Source of the DNA: CAYGTO01 sp964352815
Lineage (GTDB): Bacteria; Pseudomonadota; Alphaproteobacteria; Rickettsiales; UBA3002
Length of the DNA: 64,000 nt
Assembly: GCA_964352815.1 (NCBI GenBank)
Contig: CAYGTO010000002.1
Span: forward strand, 124,001-188,000
Direction: 5' to 3'
Positions 61,603 through 64,000 of the stretch are shown here, one piece after another; position 1 is the first letter of the stretch, and every line of letters starts with the position of its first letter. The notes below the pieces were generated by a model. That model saw only the letters and a list, made by a program, of their open reading frames with translations, was not told the DNA's origin and ran no database searches. Both the position numbers and the translations under genes were made by a program.

Positions 61603-61677
61603 GACCCCTTCGTCTAGCGGTTAGGACGTCACCCTTTCACGGTGAAAACACGGGTTCGATTCCCGTAGGGGTCACCA
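61603..61677 (+). tRNA. tRNA-Glu (TTC)
   Basis: This is a 75-nt cloverleaf with encoded CCA. The acceptor GACCCCT pairs with AGGGGTC. The anticodon stem TCACC/GGTGA encloses the loop CTTTCAC, giving anticodon TTC. The D arm is TCGTCTAGCGGTTAGGAC and the T arm is CGGGTTCGATTCCCG. Confidence 0.97.
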
Positions 61678-61689
61678 CTTCCTTTGATC

Positions 61690-62304
61690 CTACTCGTTTT
61701 GGCTGACCTTGATGTCAAGACTATCCGAATTGTCTGCGATCGCCACATTGATGCTCTCTTTGAGCTTAGACGATTCCGGCGAGGTCATGGATGAGAACCA
61801 TGTAATGAACTGACCATCGCGGCCAATCAAATATTTGTGGAAATTCCATTTCGGGCGACCGATGAAACCTGCCTGCTCCCCTGCCCATTTAAAGAAGGGA
61901 TGGGCATTATCACCAGAGACATCCGCTTTTTGAGTGAGCGGAAAGGTGATCTGATATTCCTTTTCAGTGAAGGCTTGGATCTCTTCCGAAGAGCCGGGCT
62001 CTTGCTTGCCAAACGCATTACATGGCACACCAATCACGGTAAATCCTTGATCTTTGTATTGCTCATACACTTCCTGAAGCGCATTATATTGCGGGGTAAA
62101 CCCACATTGCGACGCGGTGTTCACCACCAGCAACACTTGGCCTTCAAACTGTGAGAGCGGTAAGGGCGAACCATCAATCGCTGTAAATGAGAAATCATAC
62201 GCATTGGTCATGGCCTCCTCCTCCGCCATCAGTGATGCAGGCATCACGACGCTTATTACCATTGCCGAAGCAATGGCTGAAATGGGCCGCATGGCGGCTT
62301 TCAT
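61690..62304 (-). CDS. Cys-type glutathione peroxidase-like protein, exported
   Basis: From ATG 62304 the protein has 204 residues, with a signal peptide (MKAAMRPISAIASAMVISVV to SLMA). The thioredoxin-fold GPx domain follows: VLLVVNTASQCGFTPQY has the peroxidatic Cys, VIGVPCNAFGKQEPGS has the second Cys and the Gln, and KWNFHKYLI has the Trp-Asn pair of the active site. Cys peroxidases of this type usually work with thioredoxin. Periplasmic location is less usual. Two in-frame upstream ATGs (62325 and beyond) are possible. Confidence 0.85.
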   Translation of the reverse strand: MKAAMRPISAIASAMVISVVMPASLMAEEEAMTNAYDFSFTAIDGSPLPLSQFEGQVLLVVNTASQCGFTPQYNALQEVYEQYKDQGFTVIGVPCNAFGKQEPGSSEEIQAFTEKEYQITFPLTQKADVSGDNAHPFFKWAGEQAGFIGRPKWNFHKYLIGRDGQFITWFSSMTSPESSKLKESINVAIADNSDSLDIKVSQNE

Positions 62305-62342
62305 TATGTGATTCAAAAATACCATAGTAAAACTATAGGGAT

Positions 62343-62380
62343 AAAAACCCCGTTTGACCAATTACAACGGGGTAATTTTT
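62343..62380. terminator. bidirectional intrinsic terminator
   Basis: ACCCCGT and ACGGGGT (62347-62373) pair around a loop; T runs follow on both strands. On the minus strand it lies 34 bp beyond the stop of the 62414 gene and should end its transcript. Confidence 0.8.
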
Positions 62381-62413
62381 TGAGGGATTCTAAGTGATTA
62401 CACTAGCGTTAGC

Positions 62414-63688
62414 TCACCCTATGGGTGCAAGTGTCGTATCCGCAAGCTGTGCTTCTTCGCGGCGTGCCATTTCACGCTGAACGAAGCTTTGTGGTGGCGT
62501 CTGCGCAGTCTGTGGTGGTGCGTAGCGACCAATCACCTGAGGATCAGGCGTCACTACACCCGCCACATGCGAACGCGTCGGCATCATTGACCCGACTTCC
62601 GGGTTCGCTAGGCGCTGCTGTCCGCGTGCAAACACGGCCTGCTGCGTATCACGAGCAAAGCTGGAAACGGGCTGGGTAATCCCGCGCACGGTTTGGCGAA
62701 GCTTCGCGCGCATCTCTTCTTGATAGGTTGGCTGAATTCCCTCTTTGCGTATCACGGCTTTCTCTTGGCCGAGTGCTAAGAAGATCAATGATTGCGGGCG
62801 AATATTACGTCCTGAGACATCGCGTGCTAGCTGGTTGATTTGTTCGACATGAGCAAATTGCTGAATCGCCTCTTCCTGAGCAGACGCCGGAAGATCTTCA
62901 TAATGGGCACCGAACTGACGCTGCACCTCTTGAGCGAGCTGCGTATTCGCCGCCACCATCGCGCCAAACACCTGCATCGGCGTAACCGCATTGCCGCGCT
63001 TAATTTCTAAGTCGAGGTCTTTCACCGCCTCATGCGCCGTAGTGACACGCTCAGATTTCACTTCATTGACGTCTTGAAGCAACCCACGCACAGAGAATTT
63101 CGTGGCTGCGTTGACCAATCCCGCTACTAACGTCGCGCCTGTGAACTTTAATGCCACCGGTGCACTATTGCGAATCCAATCGACCGCGCTTTCTAAAGGA
63201 CCGCCGCTATTGATAAGGCTATCATTCAATGCCTGGAGCCCGGCTCCGCCAAGCGACACCATCAATACACCGGTGATGGCTGCCCCAGCTGCTGTTGAAA
63301 TCAAATCATAATTCAGTTCTTTATCATACGCATCGAGCTCTGACTGAAGCCCTGGATTTGCTGGAAACCCTAATTTCGGGTTCCCCTCAGCAAGCTGCCT
63401 GAGGTTAGAAATGGTCACCGCCTCCGGATCAACTTCGAGCAGAGCAGCCGCTTCATCGCGGTAGAAGTTCAAAAGGTTCTTTTCTTTGCTTGAGCGTTTT
63501 AGGAAATTTAAGCGTGAGGAAACAACAGCGCCAAGCGGGATTCCAAGCATTGCAAACATGATGGGCGGGCCTCCAGCCGCGATTGCTGCCGTCGTCGCCG
63601 CACCCACAGCGATTGCCACCGCCCCAGCGCCCAGCGCCCAGGTCAGTGCTTTCTCGCCAAATTCCAATGCTTTATCAAAAATTCGCAT
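62414..63688 (-). CDS. membrane-associated orphan with Gly/Ala-rich helices
   Basis: The 424-residue protein has an AAGGTGAAAG ribosome site. The first 60 residues contain hydrophobic Gly/Ala-rich helices (WALGAGAVAIAVGAATTAAI, GGPPIMFAMLGIPLGAVVSS). Two more occur near 133-150 (TAAGAAITGVLMVSLGGAGL) and 178-198 (ALKFTGATLVAGLVNAATKF). The rest is charged and helical, with a Pro/Gln-rich C-terminus. It does not share the motifs of the 15064/23578/51507 family but has the same promoter motif. No known family is recognised. Confidence 0.6.
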   Translation of the reverse strand: MRIFDKALEFGEKALTWALGAGAVAIAVGAATTAAIAAGGPPIMFAMLGIPLGAVVSSRLNFLKRSSKEKNLLNFYRDEAAALLEVDPEAVTISNLRQLAEGNPKLGFPANPGLQSELDAYDKELNYDLISTAAGAAITGVLMVSLGGAGLQALNDSLINSGGPLESAVDWIRNSAPVALKFTGATLVAGLVNAATKFSVRGLLQDVNEVKSERVTTAHEAVKDLDLEIKRGNAVTPMQVFGAMVAANTQLAQEVQRQFGAHYEDLPASAQEEAIQQFAHVEQINQLARDVSGRNIRPQSLIFLALGQEKAVIRKEGIQPTYQEEMRAKLRQTVRGITQPVSSFARDTQQAVFARGQQRLANPEVGSMMPTRSHVAGVVTPDPQVIGRYAPPQTAQTPPQSFVQREMARREEAQLADTTLAPIG

Positions 63689-63710
63689 ACTACTACTTCT
63701 TTCACCTTAC

Positions 63711-63755
63711 AGAATAGCAGACTCTGTATGGAATAATGTGACAGTTTCGTGAAGT
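63711..63755 (-). promoter_or_regulatory. Pho-box-like promoter of the 63688 orphan
   Basis: On the minus strand ACTTCAC (63755-63749), GAAA and CTGTCAC (63744-63738) are followed after exactly 21 bp by TATTCT (63716-63711). The 10 bases CTGTCACATT are identical to those at 15035 and 23538. Here a leader of about 16 nt with a ribosome site is present, unlike the other three. Confidence 0.6.
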
Positions 63756-63797
63756 TTATAAGAAAAAAACCATGTGTTTCATGGAGTTATATACATG

Positions 63798-63917
63798 AAA
63801 ATGGCGATAGCGACCGCGAAAATAGTGCATTCTGAGCATCGCAGCGTAAGCGTAGGTTGAACTACGTGCGCAGCGAAGCGCATGAATGCGCTATGTGCAG
63901 CGCGCTATGGCCATTTT
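63798..63917. repeat. 120-bp imperfect inverted repeat
   Basis: The ends AAAATGGC and GCCATTTT are exact complements. Inside, ATAGCG/CGCTAT, GTGCATTC/GAATGCGC and the central GTAGGTTGAACTAC-type dyad pair with mismatches. It has the length and shape of a miniature transposable element or a long hairpin RNA. Confidence 0.65.
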
Positions 63918-64000
63918 CTTACCACGGGGGCGTGATGTTCGCATGCGCTACCGTCTCACCGCGATGCTGTTTCATGTCATTGACATAATTTTCTGCAGAA

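Larger units (their letters stand above)
63689..64000. other. spacer after the 62414 gene to the window end, no gene supported
   Basis: It contains the Pho-like promoter of the minus-strand gene at 63688, a 120-bp imperfect inverted repeat at 63798-63917 and about 80 bp with no clear feature. A gene may start beyond the window. Confidence 0.5.

Noticed and set aside
1..64000. CRISPR array, prophage or insertion sequence with transposase
   Set aside because: No regularly spaced direct repeats, phage structural genes, DDE transposase or integrase were seen in the window.

Overview
The window is chromosomal DNA from an alphaproteobacterium of roughly 50 percent GC, probably outside the best-studied orders. 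The evidence is the ybgC-tolQRAB-pal-cpoB-tilS-ftsH-glmM block, the yebC-ruvC-ruvA-ruvB order, two proteins of families largely confined to Alphaproteobacteria (TrcR/DUF1013 and DUF1489), an L31 protein without zinc cysteines, a DUF1674 assembly factor beside rsmB, and class I PHA synthase. No plasmid, prophage or CRISPR signature was seen.

Layout. 1-2.3 kb: rsmB (partial, minus strand), DUF1674, a secreted orphan, yaaA and tRNA-Ala. 2.3-5.1 kb: small accessory genes including a SET-domain protein paired with an ornithine decarboxylase-like enzyme. 5.2-8.7 kb: ADP-heptose precursor genes gmhB-gmhA (minus) and hldE (plus), with trcR. 8.9-10.7 kb: a prepilin-like protein, a small secreted protein and cutA. 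10.8-14.9 kb: tRNA-Gln, a split partial copy of its 3' end, and a module of a GNAT-nitrilase fusion, a RimK-like ATP-grasp ligase and an AstE/aspartoacylase-like hydrolase. 15-27 kb: a membrane-protein orphan, putA, an operon of an ABC exporter with a degenerate ATPase domain plus HlyD-like and TolC-like partners, a second orphan related to the first, and a helical membrane orphan. 27-41.9 kb, all minus strand: thiD, glmM, ftsH, tilS, cpoB, pal, tolBARQ, ybgC, ruvBAC, yebC and rpmE. 42-51 kb: a convergent two-partner secretion pair (FhaC-like transporter and a 2472-residue adhesin-like substrate). 51.5-55 kb: a third member of the orphan family, convergent with phaC. 55-61.7 kb: a lipoprotein, an AlaC-like aminotransferase, homoserine dehydrogenase, glpX, recJ and tRNA-Glu. 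61.7-64 kb: a glutathione peroxidase and another membrane orphan.

Three signals stand out. (1) A single-domain GIY-YIG nuclease gene lies between ruvC and yebC inside perfect 31-bp inverted repeats, each itself a palindrome. A gene-less doublet of the same design lies upstream of gmhA, and related palindromes fill the spacers beside ruvB. This looks like a REPIN-like mobile unit with a GIY-YIG partner. (2) Four uncharacterised membrane-associated genes (15064, 23578, 51507 and minus-strand 63688) share a promoter motif of two heptamers 11 bp apart, resembling a Pho box. In three of them it lies exactly 21 bp before a -10 element. Three of these four proteins are paralogs. (3) The ABC-HlyD-TolC operon keeps an exporter architecture, but its ATPase domain has lost the Walker A lysine motif and the signature sequence.

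All assignments come from reading the sequence and from knowledge of the families. No database search was run.
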